64,000 bases of DNA from Thalassobacillus sp. CUG 92003 (GCF_013618635.1 NZ_JABLSJ010000013.1:1-64000), one strand, 5' to 3'; positions 29,952-40,147 are shown, numbered from the stretch's first letter. Made by a program: numbers and translations. Notes: a model not told the origin generated them from the sequence alone.

Positions 29952-32282
29952 ATGGCGGATGATGCAGGTGTTCAAACCAATGGGCAGGCGAAGGAAACGG
30001 GTTACCTTAAAGGTGAGTTGGTACGAATGATCTTCCATAAAGCGGAAGAACATTTTTCGATTGCCTTAATCACGATCACTGAAACAAATGAGTCAATTGA
30101 AGATAATCAAGTGGTTATTAAGGGACATTTTTCACCGCTGGAAGAAGGGGAAACGTACCTTTTTGAAGGAGAATGGGTCGACCATAAAAAATTCGGCCGT
30201 CAATATGACGTTCAATTTTACAAGCGACTTCTTCCAGAAACGAAGGATGGCATTGTCCATTATCTTTCGAGTGATCTTTTTCATGGCATAGGGAAGAAAA
30301 CAGCAGAACGGATTGTTGGTTACTTGGGAGAAGATGCGATCAACTTGATTTTGCGTGATAAAACCGTTCTGTACGATGTGCCCTACTTAAAGAAGGAGAA
30401 AGCTGACCGTTTGTTTCAAGCGCTTCAGGAACATCAAGGGTTTGAACATGTCATGATCACCCTTTCCACATACGGGTTCGGTCTGAAAATGGCCCAGAAA
30501 ATATACGACGTCTTTCATGACGAAACACTTGCTATCATTGAAGAAGATCCTTATCAACTTGTCTTTCAAGTTGAGGGGTTTGGCTTCCATCGGGCTGATG
30601 AAATGGCAAGGGCTGTCAACCTGTCTGATGATCATCCCACTCGGTTAAGGGCGGCTTGTTTATATGTCATGCAGCAAAGCTTAAATGCCGGTCATGTTTA
30701 TCTGCCAACTCAGGAATGTTTAGAATCTGTTTTTCGCTTACTCAATCATGATAGTGCAATAAAGATCGATTATGATCGTTTATCTGAACAACTGATTCAT
30801 TTAGGTGAAGAGAACATTCTCATAATCGAGGATGATCGCGTTTACCTCCCGACGTTATTTTACGCTGAAAACGGTGTGAGCCATCAATTGGAGCGGATTA
30901 TGGCGACTCCATTAGACTCAGAGTTCACTCAGGCTGAACTCATGAAAATCATTGGCGGGGCAGAAGAGGAAGAGGCATTAAGCTACGGTGAACATCAATA
31001 TGCCGCTATAGAAAAATCGCTTCATTCTAAGGCGATGGTATTAACCGGTGGGCCAGGGACCGGAAAAACGACCGTAATCAAAGGGTTTATCCGCGCGTAT
31101 TCTGAACTTAATGATCTGTCTATGAACATTGGAGACTATGATCAGGATGAACCTTACCCTTTTATACTTGCAGCCCCTACTGGCAGAGCAGCAAAACGCA
31201 TGAATGAATCGACCGGGCTGCCTGCTAGTACGATTCACAGATTGTTAGGCTGGGATGGAAAAGATTCGTTTCAAAAGAACCAAAACAATCAGTTAGAAGG
31301 GAAACTCCTGGTGATTGATGAATTTTCAATGGTGGATATCTGGCTTGCCAATCAGCTTTTACGAGCTGTTCCCTCCGACATGCAAATCCTCTTAGTTGGC
31401 GACGAAGACCAGTTGCCTTCAGTCGGCCCTGGCCAAGTGCTGGCGGATATTTTAGCCTCTGGCCAAATTCCTTCCGTGCAACTGACTGAGATCTACCGCC
31501 AAAAAGAGGGATCGCGCATCATTCAGTTAGCCCATGAAATCAAGCAAAACCAATGTACCGCCCAATCATTACAAAAGGATTCTGATTTTAATTTTATCCC
31601 AGCGCATGAAGGCAATCTGATAGACATCATTACGCGAATCTATGAGCGTGCTGTGAGCAAAGGATTGGAATTCCGGGATATACAAGTGCTTGCTCCCATG
31701 TATAAAACGAAGGTCGGCATTCATGTGTTGAATACTGAGATTCAAAGCCTGGTGAACCCAAAAAGCAATCAGAAACGGGATCTGCAATTTAAAGAGGTGA
31801 CGTACCGAACGGGGGATAAAGTCATCCAACTGGTCAATCAACCGGAAGAGGGTGTCTACAATGGGGATATTGGGGAAATTGTGGCGATATTTCGAGAAGA
31901 AGAAAATGTCGATCAAGTAGAACAAGTGGTGATTTCCTTTGATGGTAAGGAAGTAACCTATCCACGTAAGGATTTGCATATTATTATGCATGCCTACTGC
32001 ACCTCGATTCATAAATCCCAGGGCAGTGAGTTTTCAATTGTCATTTTGCCAGTCGTGAGAAGCTACAAACGGATGCTCAGGAAAAACCTCCTCTATACGG
32101 CGATTACCCGCAGCAAACAATCCCTTATTATCTGTGGTGATCAAACCGCATTTTTAGACGGGATTGAAACCGAAGATACGAACCTGCGTTACACGTTCTT
32201 GACTGAAAAATTGATTGAACATACCCCTGAGCAAGCACAGAATGAAGAAGATACAGCCTTATCCCCTTATGACTTCATGTAA
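29952..32282 (+). CDS. recD2: ATP-dependent DNA helicase RecD2
   Basis: The product is 776 aa, an SF1B helicase not part of RecBCD. The N-terminal extension has an OB domain and helix-hairpin-helix repeats (FHGIGKKTAERIVGYLG at about 112-128, and GFGFHRADEMA), followed by Walker A GGPGTGKTTV (about 364-373), Walker B VIDEFSMVD, and the SH3-like and motif V/VI regions (TSIHKSQGSEF, LLYTAITRSK). It acts in repair and replication-fork maintenance. AAAGGAGCA precedes the ATG; it is cotranscribed with yrrB. Confidence 0.95.
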   Translation: MADDAGVQTNGQAKETGYLKGELVRMIFHKAEEHFSIALITITETNESIEDNQVVIKGHFSPLEEGETYLFEGEWVDHKKFGRQYDVQFYKRLLPETKDGIVHYLSSDLFHGIGKKTAERIVGYLGEDAINLILRDKTVLYDVPYLKKEKADRLFQALQEHQGFEHVMITLSTYGFGLKMAQKIYDVFHDETLAIIEEDPYQLVFQVEGFGFHRADEMARAVNLSDDHPTRLRAACLYVMQQSLNAGHVYLPTQECLESVFRLLNHDSAIKIDYDRLSEQLIHLGEENILIIEDDRVYLPTLFYAENGVSHQLERIMATPLDSEFTQAELMKIIGGAEEEEALSYGEHQYAAIEKSLHSKAMVLTGGPGTGKTTVIKGFIRAYSELNDLSMNIGDYDQDEPYPFILAAPTGRAAKRMNESTGLPASTIHRLLGWDGKDSFQKNQNNQLEGKLLVIDEFSMVDIWLANQLLRAVPSDMQILLVGDEDQLPSVGPGQVLADILASGQIPSVQLTEIYRQKEGSRIIQLAHEIKQNQCTAQSLQKDSDFNFIPAHEGNLIDIITRIYERAVSKGLEFRDIQVLAPMYKTKVGIHVLNTEIQSLVNPKSNQKRDLQFKEVTYRTGDKVIQLVNQPEEGVYNGDIGEIVAIFREEENVDQVEQVVISFDGKEVTYPRKDLHIIMHAYCTSIHKSQGSEFSIVILPVVRSYKRMLRKNLLYTAITRSKQSLIICGDQTAFLDGIETEDTNLRYTFLTEKLIEHTPEQAQNEEDTALSPYDFM

Positions 32283-32303
32283 GGAAACGGAGGACTGAAA
32301 CGT

Positions 32304-33122
32304 ATGGTACATCGTTTTGGTATGTCAGGAAGTACGATTTTATCTAACCCTGATTTGTTTGACCAGCTTTTCACTGATGAAACGAGTCATATTGAAATGG
32401 GTGAGTTTCCTGATGAACAGGCGTTTTATCAGTTCTTAAAGCTGTTGAAACAGTCACCTCGAACATTTGGTTTGCACTCACCTCTATATCGCCATGACAG
32501 CAAGTATGATTTGCTTGAAAACGTACAGCACGAACCAGAAAGTGCATGGCAGCAATTCGAAAAGGAAGTCGAACGCATGGCCTCTCTTAATGCGGACTAT
32601 ATTCTTGTCCACTTTCCATATTTTAAAGCAAAACGCGAGCAGGTCCCGTTGGCGGAGATAGAGAATGGATTGAAACGATTATGTGAGCTGCAGCATACCT
32701 ATCAAATCCCAATTGTTTGTGAACCGAAATTGGGGGCGAACCGCTCCCCGGCTGGCATTGATTATCTCCATCAGTTCCCTCGACATATATGGGAGAAATA
32801 TGGGCTATACCTCTGTATTGATCTCGGTGATTATCAGCTTGCTGCTCAAGATAACATGCTGGCTTATATCCAAAAATGGCGCGGGTTTATTAAAGTTGTC
32901 CATCTACATCATGTTGAATGGCATAACGGCAATTACTACTGGGTCCCCCTCCATCCTTCAGGCGAGGGGGAAGGCATGCAGCCTTTAAAGAATATTATCG
33001 CCTATTTAGGCAAGCTGGAGGACGTGTACTTCATTTTTGAACATACGCCTCATACAAACCCTTCGGATGGTTTTGTGAAGGAAGGCGTAAGGTGGGTGAA
33101 AGACGTCATAAAAGGAGAATAG
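32304..33122 (+). CDS. TIM-barrel sugar phosphate isomerase/epimerase-like protein
   Basis: The product is 272 aa with the AP-endonuclease-2/xylose isomerase-like TIM-barrel pattern: GLHSPLY (about 55-61), ILVHFPYF, IVCEPKLG, LCIDLGDYQL, VVHLHHVEW and YFIFEHTP. These carry His, Glu and Asp residues at strand ends that could bind a metal. Neither a substrate nor a close named relative is recognisable. GGAGGACTGA precedes the ATG, 21 nt after recD2, so it may be cotranscribed. It has no counterpart that I recall at this place in B. subtilis. Confidence 0.7.
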   Translation: MVHRFGMSGSTILSNPDLFDQLFTDETSHIEMGEFPDEQAFYQFLKLLKQSPRTFGLHSPLYRHDSKYDLLENVQHEPESAWQQFEKEVERMASLNADYILVHFPYFKAKREQVPLAEIENGLKRLCELQHTYQIPIVCEPKLGANRSPAGIDYLHQFPRHIWEKYGLYLCIDLGDYQLAAQDNMLAYIQKWRGFIKVVHLHHVEWHNGNYYWVPLHPSGEGEGMQPLKNIIAYLGKLEDVYFIFEHTPHTNPSDGFVKEGVRWVKDVIKGE

Positions 33123-33221
33123 GGAAGCTAGATAAGTGATCCTATGATCGCAGCCATAGCTGCAAACGTATAATTGTGTGACGAGTGGGCATGATAGATG
33201 GTAAAAAAAGGATGACTTTCT

Positions 33222-33395
33222 ATGAAGTGCCCGAACTGTCAAAGTTCACAACTTGGTCGAATCGGAAGCAAGCAGTATTACTGTTGGAACTGCTGCCTGG
33301 AACTCTCAGTAGAAGAGGATAAAATCAATATCAACCAAATAGAAGAAGATGGCAGTCTAAGTTCACTAAACGACTTATTCTATCAAGAAGGTTAA
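33222..33395 (+). CDS. Small zinc-ribbon protein
   Basis: The product is 57 aa. It has two CxxC pairs: CPNC (residues 3-6) and CWNC (21-24), with one further Cys at 25, the pattern of a treble-clef or zinc-ribbon fold. An acidic C-terminal half follows (EEDKININQIEEDG). AAAAGGATG lies before the ATG, and the stop is one base before the ATG of the yrrI-like gene, so it is probably a real coupled gene. Small zinc-ribbon ORFs occur at this place in other bacilli. Function is unknown. Confidence 0.75.
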   Translation: MKCPNCQSSQLGRIGSKQYYCWNCCLELSVEEDKININQIEEDGSLSSLNDLFYQEG

Positions 33396-33396
33396 G

Positions 33397-34458
33397 ATGG
33401 ATAGTCAGACAAAAAAACGTCTACGCCAGCTGGCGTTCGTTATCCTCTTCCTGCTTGCCTTATTTTTATTAGCTTTATTGTACCCTTATGTTGAGCCTTT
33501 CATCGTAATAATAGGCACTGTGTTGATTCCCTTCGTGGTAGCTGGCTTTCTATCATTTTTGCTTCACCCTCTAATAAAAGGATTTGAAGACTTAAATATT
33601 CCAAGACCGCTTGCGATTGTCCTGGTATTTGTTTTGTTTTTCTTTCTTGTAGGGATGGGCATCTATCGAGGATATCCTCGAATCGTAGAGCAGTTGAAAG
33701 AACTGAATGAACACCTTCCTCAATTAGTTGAAGCTTATCAGCATTGGACGCGCGAATTATATCATCAGACGGAACGGTTTCCAGATGGGTTTAAGGAACA
33801 ATTAGATGGCATGTTCCAGAGTTTTGAAACGTGGCTGAGTGACATGATTATGGCTGTGGTTTCAAGTATGTCCAATATTATGGAATTAGTGATTTTGGCT
33901 GCGGTCGTCCCAGTCGTCACCTTTTATTTACTTAAGGATTATAAACATTTGGGAGGAGTGGCATTACGCCTACTGCCAAAACGTTTTCATCACGAAGCGC
34001 TAAAGCTCACTAAAAAGTTGAACCATTCACTAGGAGGATATATTCGCGGACAACTGCTCATCAGCTTATTTGTCGGGGTGCTGGCCTTTCTTGGGTTTTG
34101 GCTGATCGATTTGGATTATTCGTTATTACTCGGACTCATCGCCGGTATCACCAATATTATCCCTTATTTTGGCCCGATTCTCGGAGCGGTCCCTGCCATC
34201 GTGTTTGCATTGACAATTTCTACGACAAAATTGATATATGTTTTGATTATAGTTGTAGTTATCCAAGTCATTGAAGGGAATTTATTGTCCCCATATATTA
34301 TGGGGAAAAGCATCCATATCCACCCCCTTTTCATTATCTTTGCGTTATTGGCTGGGGGAGAACTTGGGGGTATTGCCGGGATGATTCTGGCTGTTCCAGT
34401 CCTCACATGCCTGAAAGTGATTGCGGAGGAGATCTGGCAGCACCGAACTGAGCATTGA
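33397..34458 (+). CDS. yrrI: AI-2E family transporter (YrrI-like)
   Basis: The product is 353 aa with about eight membrane helices in the PerM/AI-2E family pattern: two N-terminal helices, an extracytoplasmic helical region (about 95-150, EQLKELNEHLPQLVEAYQHW), and the conserved GLIAGITNIIPYFGPILGAVPA and GEL-GGIAGM motifs. Family members include proposed autoinducer-2 exporters and Na+/H+ antiporters; substrate here is unknown. It begins one base after the zinc-ribbon stop and ends just before the alaS promoter. Confidence 0.85.
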   Translation: MDSQTKKRLRQLAFVILFLLALFLLALLYPYVEPFIVIIGTVLIPFVVAGFLSFLLHPLIKGFEDLNIPRPLAIVLVFVLFFFLVGMGIYRGYPRIVEQLKELNEHLPQLVEAYQHWTRELYHQTERFPDGFKEQLDGMFQSFETWLSDMIMAVVSSMSNIMELVILAAVVPVVTFYLLKDYKHLGGVALRLLPKRFHHEALKLTKKLNHSLGGYIRGQLLISLFVGVLAFLGFWLIDLDYSLLLGLIAGITNIIPYFGPILGAVPAIVFALTISTTKLIYVLIIVVVIQVIEGNLLSPYIMGKSIHIHPLFIIFALLAGGELGGIAGMILAVPVLTCLKVIAEEIWQHRTEH

Positions 34459-34483
34459 CAGACCGGCTTTAGTTTTCTATAAT
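34455..34483 (+). promoter_or_regulatory. Consensus sigma-A promoter of alaS
   Basis: TTGACA (34455-34460), 17 bp and TATAAT (34478-34483), a perfect match in both hexamers and spacing. The -35 box overlaps the yrrI stop codon region. Start near 34490. Confidence 0.9.
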
Positions 34484-34489
34484 AACGCA

Positions 34490-34740
34490 TATCACGTTAT
34501 ATGCGTCAAAACAATGAAGGAACTGAGTATGCAATCCTCACATCGTCAGAGACAATTCCCCGAGGCTGAAAGGAATTGATGTCCCGAGTTGCAGAAAGCT
34601 ACTCCAGAGTACGGTTAATCTCCGTCGGTCGCCCCGTTATCAGCAGCAAGGTGAGTGGTTGTTTATCAGCCATTAATCAGGGTGGTACCGCGGATTATAA
34701 CTCCCGTCCCTGCCGACAAGGCAGGGACGGGAGTTTTTTT
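34490..34740 (+). promoter_or_regulatory. T-box leader of alaS
   Basis: The T-box AGGGTGGTACCGCG lies at 34679-34692. Its UGGU bulge fits the A73 discriminator of tRNA-Ala. A GC-rich terminator stem (CTCCCGTCCCTGCC paired with GGCAGGGACGGGAG, about 34701-34732) is followed by seven T. The specifier is probably GCT (34598-34600), in AAAGCTACTCC, the same context as GAC in the hisS leader. Uncharged tRNA-Ala should promote antitermination. Confidence 0.93.
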
Positions 34741-34776
34741 GACACGATAAAAACGAAAATAGGGAGGTACTTATGA

Positions 34777-37413
34777 ATGAAAGATTTGCATTCTTCACAA
34801 GTCAGGCAAATGTTTATAGACTTTTTTAAAGCAAAAGGGCACCAAGTGGAGCCGAGTGCTTCACTCGTTCCTCATGAAGATCCGACATTGTTATGGATTA
34901 ACAGTGGGGTTGCAACGCTAAAAAAATATTTTGATGGCCGGGTCATCCCCGACAACCCCCGGATTGTCAACGCACAAAAATCAATACGGACAAACGACAT
35001 TGAAAACGTTGGGTTTACAGCAAGGCACCACACATTCTTTGAAATGCTGGGAAACTTTTCAATTGGAGATTATTTTAAGCTGGAAGCTATTGAATGGGGA
35101 TGGGAATTTTTAACGAGTGAAGAGTGGATTGGATTTGACCCTGAGCGATTATCCGTGACGGTACACCCTGAAGATGATGAAGCGTTTAATATATGGAAGG
35201 ATGTCGTCGGAGTGCCCGTCGAACGCATCATTCGGCTTGAGGAGAACTTTTGGGATATTGGCCAAGGACCGAGCGGCCCGAACACAGAGATTTTCTATGA
35301 TCGCGGTCCAGCTTACGGCGATGATGAGAGCGATCCGGAAATGTACCCTGGAGGAGAGAATGACCGTTATCTTGAGATTTGGAACCTCGTCTTTTCCCAG
35401 TTTAATCATAACCCGGATGATACTTATACACCGCTCCCTAAGAAGAACATTGATACCGGCATGGGACTTGAACGTATTGTATCGGTCATCCAGGATAAGC
35501 CAACCAACTTTGAAACCGATCTGTTTATGCCTATGATTAAATTAACCGAGGATATTGCCGGTGTTGCTTACGGCACTCAAACAGAACAAGATGTCGCGTT
35601 TAAAGTCATCGCGGATCATATCCGTACGGTCACTTTTGCAGTAGGGGACGGAGCTTTACCTTCAAATGAAGGCAGAGGATACGTACTCAGAAGGTTATTG
35701 CGCCGGGCAATTCGATTTGCGAAACAGTTAGGCATCGACAAGCCGTTTATGTACCGACTCGTCCCTGAAGTGGGTCACATCATGAAAGACTATTATCCTG
35801 AAGTGCAGCAAAAGCAAGCGTTCATTCAAAGTGTCATTCAAACAGAAGAAGAACGGTTCCATGAAACATTGAATGACGGTTTGGCTATTTTGACAACAAT
35901 CATGGAGCAGGAAACTGAAAAAGGCAGTAAAGTGTTTCCTGGCCAAGAAGTGTTCCGTTTGTATGACACGTATGGATTTCCAAAAGAACTTACGGAAGAA
36001 TATGTAGCTGAAGCAGGGTTCACGATTGACGAGCAAGGTTTTCAAACGGAAATGGAAAAACAACGCGAACGTGCTCGTAAAGCTCAGCAAAAGTCAGGTT
36101 CGATGCAGATACAAGAAGGTGTTCTCGGAGAGGTAACAGTTGAGAGTGAATTTGTTGGTTACGACCAATTAAGTGCTGATGCTACGGTGGTGGAATTGAT
36201 TCAGGGAAAAGAGTTTGTTGAATCAGCTCCAGAGCAGGCGACGGTTTATTTCTTCCTTGATCGCACACCATTCTATGCGGAAAGCGGTGGACAAGTAGCC
36301 GATAAAGGGTTTATTACAAGTGAGCAAGCCGTACTAGAAGTTACCGATGTGCAGACTGCTCCTAACGGTCAACATATGCATGAGGCAGTCGTAAAGCAAG
36401 GACTCATTAGTAAAGGGGAGAACGTGAAAGCAGAGGTAGACCATGGTTCGCGTTCTTTCGTCATAAAAAACCATACGGCCACGCATTTGCTTCATCAGGC
36501 ACTCAAGGATGTCCTCGGCGACCACGTTAATCAGGCAGGTTCGTTAGTAGCACCGAACCGTCTCAGGTTTGATTTTTCCCATTTCGGCTCTGTAACCGAT
36601 GAGGAAATGGATCGTATCGAGACTATTGTCAACGAAAAAGTGTGGGCATCTCTGCCCGTGACCGTGGCATATCAATCGCTTGAAGCTGCCAAGGCAAAAG
36701 GTGCGATGGCTTTATTCGGTGAAAAATACGGCGAAACTGTCCGTTTGGTTGAAGTCGGTGACTACAGTCTTGAGTTGTGCGGCGGGTGTCACGTCCATAA
36801 CACAGCCGAAGTTGGTCTGTTCAAAATTGTCTCTGAGTCAGGCATAGGAGCCGGCACGCGACGAATAGAGGCAGTTACAGCAAAAGAAGCTTATGAATAT
36901 ATGAACGACAAGCACGCTTTGTTGAAACAAGCAGCTAGTTTAGCTAAAGCAAAACCTGAACAGTTACCTGAGAAAGTCGAAACCATCAACCAGGAATTGA
37001 AGGACGCCCAACGCGAAATTGAATCGCTGCACGCCAAACTATCGAATGCAGAAGCTACCAGCATTCTTGATGAGATCGAGCAGGTGGCCGGCGTGAATGT
37101 GTTAGCTAAGCAAGTTGACGTTAAAGATATGAACAGCCTTCGCAGCATGGTCGACGAACTTAAACAAAAACTGGATTCTGGCATCATTTTATTGGCAGCC
37201 CCTAATGGGGAAAAAGTTCAACTGATAGCAGGAATTTCGAAGGATCTCGTTGAAAAAGGTTACCATGCAGGAAATTTGATTAAGGAAGCTGCTTCGATAT
37301 GCGGCGGAGGGGGCGGTGGACGCCCTGATATGGCCCAGGCAGGTGGAAAGGATACGACTAAAATCGGTGAGGCTTTACAATATGCCTACGAATACGTCAA
37401 ACAAAACGCTTAG
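34777..37413 (+). CDS. alaS: Alanyl-tRNA synthetase
   Basis: The product is 878 aa, full length. The class II catalytic core ([30 protein letters not shown]) is at the N-terminus, followed by the editing domain with [11 protein letters not shown] (zinc-binding HxxxH, about 569-579) and CGGCHVHN (about 668-675), and the C-Ala domain with a glycine run near 848-853. GGGAGGT sits about 9 nt before the ATG at 34777; an out-of-frame ATG at 34773 is ignored. It is the first gene of the alaS-ireB-ruvX-yrzB unit, which appears to start at the T-box promoter. Confidence 0.97.
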   Translation: MKDLHSSQVRQMFIDFFKAKGHQVEPSASLVPHEDPTLLWINSGVATLKKYFDGRVIPDNPRIVNAQKSIRTNDIENVGFTARHHTFFEMLGNFSIGDYFKLEAIEWGWEFLTSEEWIGFDPERLSVTVHPEDDEAFNIWKDVVGVPVERIIRLEENFWDIGQGPSGPNTEIFYDRGPAYGDDESDPEMYPGGENDRYLEIWNLVFSQFNHNPDDTYTPLPKKNIDTGMGLERIVSVIQDKPTNFETDLFMPMIKLTEDIAGVAYGTQTEQDVAFKVIADHIRTVTFAVGDGALPSNEGRGYVLRRLLRRAIRFAKQLGIDKPFMYRLVPEVGHIMKDYYPEVQQKQAFIQSVIQTEEERFHETLNDGLAILTTIMEQETEKGSKVFPGQEVFRLYDTYGFPKELTEEYVAEAGFTIDEQGFQTEMEKQRERARKAQQKSGSMQIQEGVLGEVTVESEFVGYDQLSADATVVELIQGKEFVESAPEQATVYFFLDRTPFYAESGGQVADKGFITSEQAVLEVTDVQTAPNGQHMHEAVVKQGLISKGENVKAEVDHGSRSFVIKNHTATHLLHQALKDVLGDHVNQAGSLVAPNRLRFDFSHFGSVTDEEMDRIETIVNEKVWASLPVTVAYQSLEAAKAKGAMALFGEKYGETVRLVEVGDYSLELCGGCHVHNTAEVGLFKIVSESGIGAGTRRIEAVTAKEAYEYMNDKHALLKQAASLAKAKPEQLPEKVETINQELKDAQREIESLHAKLSNAEATSILDEIEQVAGVNVLAKQVDVKDMNSLRSMVDELKQKLDSGIILLAAPNGEKVQLIAGISKDLVEKGYHAGNLIKEAASICGGGGGGRPDMAQAGGKDTTKIGEALQYAYEYVKQNA

Positions 37414-37477
37414 TTTTTCTTTCGCGAAAATTAGGTATATAATGGAGTAAACCACGAGAAAGTGCGAGGTGTTCATG

Positions 37478-37747
37478 ATGAGTTCGATGGATAAGACGAT
37501 GCGATTCAATTTTTCTGAAGAACCCTATGAGCAAGATGTACGGTCAGTGTTATTATCTGTGCATGGGGCTTTGGAGGAGAAAGGATATAACCCGATCAAT
37601 CAAATTGTAGGTTACTTATTATCGGGGGATCCAGCTTATATTCCTCGCCACAAAGATGCACGGAATGTTATTAGGAAAATGGAACGGGACGAATTGATTG
37701 AAGAACTTGTAAAGTTCTATTTAGAAAAGCATAAAGAGGATGAATGA
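37478..37747 (+). CDS. yrzL: IreB/YrzL family regulatory phosphoprotein (DUF965)
   Basis: The product is 89 aa. The sequence [20 protein letters not shown] (about 32-51) is the family signature. In Enterococcus the homologue IreB is phosphorylated by the PASTA kinase IreK and limits cephalosporin resistance; the Bacillus role is less clear. Conserved Thr near the N-terminus (DKTMRFNF) fits the phosphosite region. Of three in-frame starts I chose ATG 37478, 6 nt after GCGAGGTG. It overlaps ruvX by 4 nt (ATGA). Confidence 0.92.
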   Translation: MSSMDKTMRFNFSEEPYEQDVRSVLLSVHGALEEKGYNPINQIVGYLLSGDPAYIPRHKDARNVIRKMERDELIEELVKFYLEKHKEDE

Positions 37748-38163
37748 TGAAGAAACTAGGTTTGGATGTTGGCGAAAAGACGATTGGTGTGGCCGTTTCA
37801 GATGCTTTAGGATGGACCGCACAGGGTTTGACCACATTGCAATGGGATGAGGGTCGTTTTGAGACTTCGAGGGAGGCATTGGAAGAGGTTATTCATGAGC
37901 ACGAAATCTCCGAAGTCGTTGTGGGACTCCCTAAAAATATGAACGCCACGATTGGCCCAAGAGGGGAAGCCAGTCAACATTTCGCCAATTGGATTGAGCA
38001 AGAGTTTAACCTGCCTGTCATCTTATGGGATGAGAGGTTGACGACCATGGCAGCTGAACGCGTTCTGTTGAGTGCTGATGTCAGTCGTAAAAAAAGAAAA
38101 AAAGTGATCGACAAAATGGCAGCAGTCATGATTTTGCAAAGCTATTTAGATGCGAAGCAATAA
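37744..38163 (+). CDS. ruvX: Holliday junction resolvase-like protein RuvX/YqgF
   Basis: The product is 139 aa with an RNase H-like fold. It processes the 5' end of pre-16S rRNA and has been proposed as a Holliday resolvase. The first acidic residue is in [15 protein letters not shown] (about 5-19), then VVGLPKNMN and the [12 protein letters not shown] motif. It overlaps yrzL by four bases and precedes yrzB by 16 nt, the conserved yrzL-yrrK-yrzB cluster. Confidence 0.93.
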   Translation: MMKKLGLDVGEKTIGVAVSDALGWTAQGLTTLQWDEGRFETSREALEEVIHEHEISEVVVGLPKNMNATIGPRGEASQHFANWIEQEFNLPVILWDERLTTMAAERVLLSADVSRKKRKKVIDKMAAVMILQSYLDAKQ

Positions 38164-38179
38164 GGAGGAGTGGACAAGT

Positions 38180-38461
38180 ATGGCACTTGAAGAAGAAGAG
38201 CGGATTGTAATACCTGACGAAAATGGCGAAGAGCATTTATTCGAAGTTTTGTTTACATTTGATGTAGATAAAACTGGCCATTCTTATATAGCCGTAATTC
38301 CGGCCGATCAAAAAGAAAAGGATGAAGTGGAAGTGTTCGCTTTTCGTTATGAAGAAAAAGAAAACGAAGAGGACGATCTTTCTCTTTTCCAAATTGAATC
38401 AGAAGAAGAATGGCAAATGGTTGAAGAGATGCTTAATACCCTGCAGGATGAAGAATTATAG
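38180..38461 (+). CDS. yrzB: DUF1292 protein (YrzB-like)
   Basis: The product is 93 aa and very acidic (more than a third Asp/Glu by eye). The DUF1292 core is FEVLFTFDVDKTGHSYIAV, then EVFAFRYEE. Function is unknown. AAGGAGGAG precedes the ATG at 38180; the longer frame starting inside ruvX is rejected. It is the last gene of the alaS operon. Confidence 0.9.
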   Translation: MALEEEERIVIPDENGEEHLFEVLFTFDVDKTGHSYIAVIPADQKEKDEVEVFAFRYEEKENEEDDLSLFQIESEEEWQMVEEMLNTLQDEEL

Positions 38462-38507
38462 CCAGCAATGGAAAAATGAAATAGTCTCGTTAATATAGCA
38501 AACCAAG

Positions 38508-38573
38508 AAGCTCAGATTAAATTCTGAGCTTTCAGCTTGTAGAGAACTCCGGTTTCTCTTACAAGCTTTTTTT
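38508..38573 (+). terminator. Hairpin and terminator after yrzB
   Basis: A perfect 8-bp hairpin AAGCTCAG/CTGAGCTT (38508-38531) is followed directly by a second, longer stem (38534-38566, AGCTTGTAGAGAAC with GTTTCTCTTACAAGCT, one or two bulges) and a run of seven T. The second element is a good intrinsic terminator; the first may be an accessory stem. Confidence 0.85.
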
Positions 38574-38946
38574 GTGCGCAGGGCCGGGTGGCAGGAAGAT
38601 GAGTGACACATCTGCTTTATTCTTGACAGATATTTTCTTTTCGATGTTAACTGAGCCGACCCTACTTGAGTTGATGTAAGCTTCTTAGGTGCTTTTGGCA
38701 CGCCTGTGGACCTTTTCAATAGAGCGTCTCGTTATTTCCCAATCACACGTTATTTTGAAGAATAGCCCTTTCTATATGGAAAGACGGATTATTCTTTGTT
38801 TCACTGGAAATAATGGGAGATATGATCAAGTCGAGTCTCCAAGGAGCTTCCTAAGTTCTACAGAGATACCATGGAAATTTGTCAAAACGATGGATAACAC
38901 GACTTATTTTGTAGTATAATGTACCGGATGGAAGGGGGGAGACGAG
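38574..38946 (+). other. Gap without a recognisable gene before mltG
   Basis: About 370 nt between the yrzB terminator and mltG. I see a TTGACA (38623-38628) without a clear -10, a small hairpin AGATG/CATCT (38597-38613) and a TATAAT at 38915-38920 that may be the mltG -10 but has no good -35. Reading frames in both directions lack ribosome-binding sites. The mltG ribosome-binding site (GGAAGGGGGG) is at the right edge. Confidence 0.5.
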
Positions 38947-40116
38947 TTGTCGGATTCCAAGTTTGACAGTGAATATAAAGAACGACTCCATAAGCGAACG
39001 GAAGAAGCAGGCAAAGTGCGGAAGATTGTTGCCTTAGTTCTGACGTCGCTGATTATTCTTCTGATAGTTGGCGGAGTGTCAGGTTATTTTTATGTAAAAT
39101 CTGCACTCGAACCAGTCGACCCATCAGACGAGTCAGAAACCACGGTAGAAATTCCGTTAGGTTCTTCTACTTCTGAGATCGCCAGTATCCTTAAAGAGAA
39201 TGGCATCATCAATAATGAACTCATCTTTCGGTTTTACACGAAATTCAAGAACGTCACTGGGTTTCAAGCAGGAGAATATGACTTTACGAAAGCGATGACG
39301 ATTGACGAAATTCTCCAGTCTTTAAAGACTGGAAAAGTCATGCTCGACCCGTTATTGAGGGTGACCATACCGGAAGGGAGTACGGTAGAGCAAATAGCTG
39401 CTAGATATGCTGAACATTTCAATTTTACAAAAGAGGAATTTTTGAAGAAAATAGATGATGAGGCTTATGTCAATAAATTGATCGAAGAACATCCAGCCTT
39501 GTTAGATGAGGTTATATTAGACCCTGAGATCAAACATCCGCTAGAAGGCTATTTGTTTGCAACCACCTATCCTTTCTTTGAAGAGAATCCTCCGATTGAT
39601 CAAATCGTCCAAAAAATGTTGGCACAAACGAAAGAAGTGGTGCTTCCCTATATGGATTCACTGGAAGGAAACAGACTCTCGAGTGTTCATGAAGTGATTA
39701 CAATGGCTTCCCTATTAGAAAAAGAAGCACCTAAAGCGGAAAGTCGAAAGCGGATTGCAGGCGTATTTTATAATAGACTAGCTCAGGACATGCCGTTGCA
39801 GACGGATCCGACTGTTCTTTATGCGATCGGTGAACATAAAGATCGTGTATTATATGAAGATACTGAAGTAGAATCGCCTTTTAATACGTACCATATCAAT
39901 GGATTACCAATTGGGCCTATTTCCAATTTTAATGAAAATGCTTTAGATGCTGCTGTGCAGCCCATTGATTCAGAAAATCTGTACTTCCTTGCTGACCAGG
40001 AAGGGAACATATATTACTCCAAAACGCTTGAGGAACACAATAAGAAAAAAGCTGAACATATATCACAAAACAGTGAAGATAAACAGCCTGAAGAAGCCAA
40101 ACCTAATGATGAGTAG
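38947..40116 (+). CDS. mltG: Endolytic murein transglycosylase MltG
   Basis: The product is 389 aa. A cytoplasmic tail, one membrane helix (about 27-50), a LysM-like region (STSEIASILKENGIINNELIFRFY) and the YceG catalytic domain follow, with the catalytic Glu in SLLEKEAP (about residue 259) and VFYNRL. It cuts nascent glycan strands and so sets their length. The TTG start follows GGAAGGGGGG. The extracytoplasmic part and C-terminal tail are Glu/Asp-rich, fitting a salt-adapted species. Confidence 0.95.
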   Translation: MSDSKFDSEYKERLHKRTEEAGKVRKIVALVLTSLIILLIVGGVSGYFYVKSALEPVDPSDESETTVEIPLGSSTSEIASILKENGIINNELIFRFYTKFKNVTGFQAGEYDFTKAMTIDEILQSLKTGKVMLDPLLRVTIPEGSTVEQIAARYAEHFNFTKEEFLKKIDDEAYVNKLIEEHPALLDEVILDPEIKHPLEGYLFATTYPFFEENPPIDQIVQKMLAQTKEVVLPYMDSLEGNRLSSVHEVITMASLLEKEAPKAESRKRIAGVFYNRLAQDMPLQTDPTVLYAIGEHKDRVLYEDTEVESPFNTYHINGLPIGPISNFNENALDAAVQPIDSENLYFLADQEGNIYYSKTLEEHNKKKAEHISQNSEDKQPEEAKPNDE

Positions 40117-40147
40117 CTGAGGGGAGACTCGCTTCCCCTCATTTTTT
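40117..40147 (+). terminator. Terminator after mltG
   Basis: An 8-bp stem TGAGGGGA/TCCCCTCA (40118-40125 with 40134-40141) is followed by TTTTTT. Confidence 0.9.

Noticed and set aside
38456-38719. 87-aa minus-strand ORF in the gap before mltG
   Set aside because: It lacks a ribosome-binding site, runs through the yrzB terminator hairpins and resembles no family I know.
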